Shown: positions 7,653 to 10,137 of the stretch, one piece after another
How the letters are laid out: each line of letters opens with the position of its first letter
Position numbering within the stretch: position 1 is the stretch's first letter
DNA from: Lobulomyces angularis
Taxonomy: Eukaryota > Chytridiomycota > Chytridiomycetes > Lobulomycetales > Lobulomycetaceae
Reading direction: 5' to 3'
Assembly: GCA_027604685.1 (NCBI GenBank)
Contig: JADHYX010000594.1
Location: 1 to 10,137, forward strand
DNA: 10,137 nt
Program-made: the position numbers and the translations under genes
The notes under the pieces: generated by a model
What the model saw: only the letters and a program-made list of their open reading frames with translations
What the model was told of the DNA's origin: nothing
Database searches by the model: none

Positions 7653-8238
7653 TCAATGCTCCAACACTTTCTTGGGTTTTTCTTGCATTTGTTGCTGGTT
7701 CGTACCAGCAGCTTCCATTAGGTTATTTATATATTTTAACAAAATTTGATTCTCATTTAAATTTTTTTGATATTCTTCCTTCGCCGAATCAATTTTTTGT
7801 AAACTTGCTTTTAATTTTTTGAATGTTAAATAAATTATTTAGTTAGAATTTTTAAAAAAAATAAATAAATTATTCAGATTGAATTTTTTGAAAATAAATA
7901 ATAATTTTTTTTTTAAATGTTTTTTTGAATAAAAATACCTATTAACATATCCTGCAACTCAGTTATCAAACTATTGAAAAAGTTGATTTTTTGTAAATAA
8001 TAAAAAATTTATAAATTTGTAATTTTATTTAAGTTAATGAATACTTAATTAACGATTGCTTTTCAGGATCATTTTCGGTTGCTTTTCTTGAATGTTTACC
8101 AGAGTTTGAAACATTTTGTTCTACGAAGTTGGTTAATGGGATTTGAGGTGGTGAAAGCTTTGGTGAAGAATATACCTTAGCGTTAGAGCTAACTGAACTG
8201 GCCCAAGGATCTTTTGTTAGTTCGTCATCAAATTCCAT
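7653..8238 (-). CDS. SCOC: Short coiled-coil protein (SCOC-like), three exons
   Basis: Exons on the minus strand: 8238-8045, 7970-7939 (32 nt) and 7807-7653 (TGA stop). Splicing is in phase and gives 126 residues. The C-terminal half (LINLITELQDML... SLQKIDSAKEEY... NENQILLKYINNLMEA) aligns without gaps to the coiled coil of animal SCOC (LINQVLELQ...VDAVKEEN...ENQVLGQYIENLM). The N-terminal 64 residues are Ser/Pro-rich and apparently disordered, starting MEFDDELTKDPWASS. In animals SCOC binds Arl GTPases at the Golgi and affects autophagy; that role is family knowledge and only inferred here. ATG 8238 has a good context (ATAATGG). The last intron (131 nt) has a weak acceptor (TTAAAAG), but the gapless alignment supports it. 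It is encoded on the same strand as its neighbours on both sides. Confidence 0.85.
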
Positions 8239-8497
8239 TATTTTCTGCTTCAAAAGTACCAATCTTTTTTAAAACTCCGCTTTCACGAAATATAACTTCA
8301 ATTATAGATTACAACACAGTTATAATAGATTTTATTATTATCTATATCTATATAAAATTTTTTAGTGAATGTCTATGTATTTAATTCTATTTTTTTGTAA
8401 TTTTTTTTTTTGTGGAAAAATTTGAAATTTTAACTAAAAACATTCGCGTGTGTAAGGATATAAACATCTGGAAAAGAAATTTTTTTAAAAACTTGTT
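8239..8497. other. Intergenic spacer, SCOC upstream and serine-rich gene 3' end
   Basis: AT-rich DNA with stops in all frames, holding the 5' leader and promoter of the SCOC-like gene and the 3' end of the serine-rich gene upstream. No distinct element is recognised beyond short T runs and a TATAATAG-like stretch near 8320. Confidence 0.4.
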
Positions 8498-9664
8498 CTA
8501 GCATGCAACTTGAAGTTTATCTAAAGAATCAGAGCTAAAATCCAGATTTGACCTCTTTTTTTTAAAAATTTTTGAAATAAACTTTCCAATAGAATTCTTA
8601 ACCACAACTTTCGAAGCATCAGATGATGCAGAAACTCTGGCTTCAACAGCTTTGTTTTCAACAGAGGTCCTCTTTTCCTCCAAAGTTTCTAATGATCCTT
8701 CTACAGGTGCAATTCGAGTGTTTTCCCGTACAGCGATCGACTCGAAGGAACAAGGCGTTATAAGAGCGGTCATCTTTAGATTACTACCAAGGGATCTGGA
8801 ATGGGAATTAAACTGAATGCTGTTGTTATGGTCTGATTTAACTTTGAATGCCCCACCGGTATTACTTTTCTGCATGCAGAATTCGGCAGCGACATCATTC
8901 GTAGAGCCTAAAATGCTATCGGAAAAAGATACTCTGCGTATTCTTGGTACTTTTGGTTCATATTCAATGAGATTATTTAATCTTGAGTGTTTGTAATTTT
9001 TCTTGCAGTCTTTTTGATCCAGACTGTGACTTAGTGTGGAAGGTTTTAAGGAGCTGTTTAACCTCAAAAGGCTACTTTGTTCAGGTGAGGAGTTTTCGGT
9101 AAGTTCTAAATTTGATAAATCAAGGATATCGCCCTTCAAACTTTCTGAAAAAACTAAATTGGATTTCATTGAACCTAATTTACACATTGAAGAGGTAGTA
9201 CTTTCTAAAGATTCTTGAAGTTCTTTATTGTGTAGTTTATTTGCTATTTTTACTTTTTCCTTCTTGTACTGCTTTGAATTTTTTAACAAAAAACCTCTAC
9301 GAGCATTCCACGCCTCTAGCTCTTGATCATTTAAAAGATCTAGTGAAATATTAGAATCCTTTTGAGAAAATTTAAGATTAATTTTTGTTAATATAGGATC
9401 AGGTTCTCCTTCATTTAAAACTCCTAAAGAAAAACGGGCAAAGATGTTTTTTTATATTTAAAAAGAGAAATCATCTTTATTGTTACCAGAGTGTGTTTTT
9501 TTTAAATCTAAGTTAGTTTCAAGTATTTCTTGACAAATGTATGGTTTAGATTTTTTTGAGAGTATTGTCTTTATAGCAGGTTCACCATGTGAACCTTGGA
9601 TATCTGCTATGTTTGGGGATTCTGACAAAATGTAACTGCATTTAGACTTTTCCATGCCATCCAT
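8498..9664 (-). CDS. Serine-rich protein of unknown function with RVSF motif, two exons
   Basis: Exon 1 runs from ATG 9664 to 9487 and exon 2 from 9423 to the TAG at 8498-8500. The 63-nt intron (GTAACA...CTTTAG) is in phase 1, and splicing removes a stop at 9458-9460, giving 367 residues. I do not recognise the family. Visible features are a Ser-rich, mostly disordered composition and a more conserved-looking helix near residues 88-120 (DQELEAWNARRGFLLKN, then Lys-rich). VPRIRRVSFSDS follows (RVSF at residues 223-226), which fits the RVxF consensus for docking to protein phosphatase 1. A basic segment (IGKFISKIFKKKR) lies near the C-terminus. No membrane segment or enzyme motif is seen. A PP1-targeting or phosphorylation-controlled adaptor is possible, but that is inference. 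The 5' end could extend by an untraced upstream exon. Confidence 0.75.
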
Positions 9665-10137
9665 GATAATGCAACTCTTATTTTGAGTTTTCTTTTTTTT
9701 TTTTAAAATGTTTAAATTAATTAGTACAGTTTATGATTTAAAATTTTTTTTCATTCTTCTAGAAAAATGATAAGTAAATTCCAGAATCCAAGATATTTCT
9801 TTCATTGGAAATAAAAATAAACATTGAAATGCTCTATGCCTTAAATAACTACAATAATTAAAATTTTACATGAACCGAGAGATATCTTTAAGCATTCAAA
9901 CTTATATTAAGGCTACTGAAAAAAAAACTTCCAATAAACAAATTTAAAATATTCTCATTCTAAAAATATTTAAGTAGTAATAAAAACTAAGATTCTCAGT
10001 TATGAACTATTGGTTACAAAAAATTTAAATTTAGGATTTAATTCAAGCTTATACTAGTGCTCCAAAAAAATAATACAACAAACACCAATTAAAAAAATAG
10101 CGAAAACTATTTAGGAAAAAAATTACAGTCTAATCTA
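9665..10137. other. Upstream intergenic region, no gene seen
   Basis: About 470 bp of AT-rich sequence with frequent stops in all six frames. It presumably contains the promoter of the serine-rich gene; a T/A run at 9690-9704 lies about 30-40 bp before its ATG. No tRNA, repeat array or coding exon is recognised. Confidence 0.45.

Noticed and set aside
8239..8262. Eight extra N-terminal residues on the SCOC-like protein
   Set aside because: They depend on a TTG start; the first ATG, at 8238, has a good context.
9036..9218. Plus-strand open frame within the serine-rich gene
   Set aside because: It is antisense to a long, spliced reading frame and shows no domain.

Overview
The window is AT-rich eukaryotic nuclear DNA with compact, intron-split genes. 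Most introns are 41-75 nt, with GT...AG ends and T-rich acceptors. TAA, TAG and TGA all end open frames in recognisable genes, so the genetic code looks standard. The gene set (a CCR4-NOT E3 ligase Not4/CNOT4, a mitochondrial CGFS glutaredoxin and a SCOC-type short coiled-coil protein) points to an opisthokont. The LPATASW motif and the C-terminal coiled coil of the Not4 protein resemble what I recall of fungal Not4. My best guess is therefore an early-diverging, AT-rich fungus; this is inference, not proof. Layout, left to right: (1) bases 2-133 (+) are the last coding piece of an unrecognised gene. (2) Bases 196-1257 (-) are a decayed DDE transposase of the Tc1/mariner-IS630 type, broken by stops and frameshifts, with a weak candidate for element ends. 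(3) About 0.8 kb of intergenic DNA follows. (4) Bases ~2088-6386 (+) hold a long CNOT4/NOT4 gene of eight solid exons plus an uncertain tiny first exon. It encodes a C4C4 RING, an RRM, a CCCH finger, Q-rich linkers and a long acidic/lysine-rich C-terminal half. (5) Bases 6645-7384 (-) hold a six-exon monothiol glutaredoxin 5 gene, including a 17-nt microexon. (6) Bases 7653-8238 (-) hold a three-exon SCOC-like gene. (7) Bases 8498-9664 (-) hold a two-exon serine-rich protein of unknown function with an RVSF-type PP1-docking motif. (8) The last ~470 bases are AT-rich DNA with no gene that I can see. The genes do not form a pathway: Not4 acts in mRNA decay and protein quality control, Grx5 in mitochondrial iron-sulfur cluster transfer, and SCOC probably at the Golgi/endosome. 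The most interesting spots are three. First, the Not4 intron near 4393-4443 has tandem acceptors, and a Q-rich frame there suggests either alternative splicing or one missing base. Second, the Not4 tail carries a duplicated EEC...DFVDV motif. Third, the dead transposase has unusual active-site spacing (about 44 residues between second D and E). I found no CRISPR, tRNA, rRNA, or clearly new multi-gene system.
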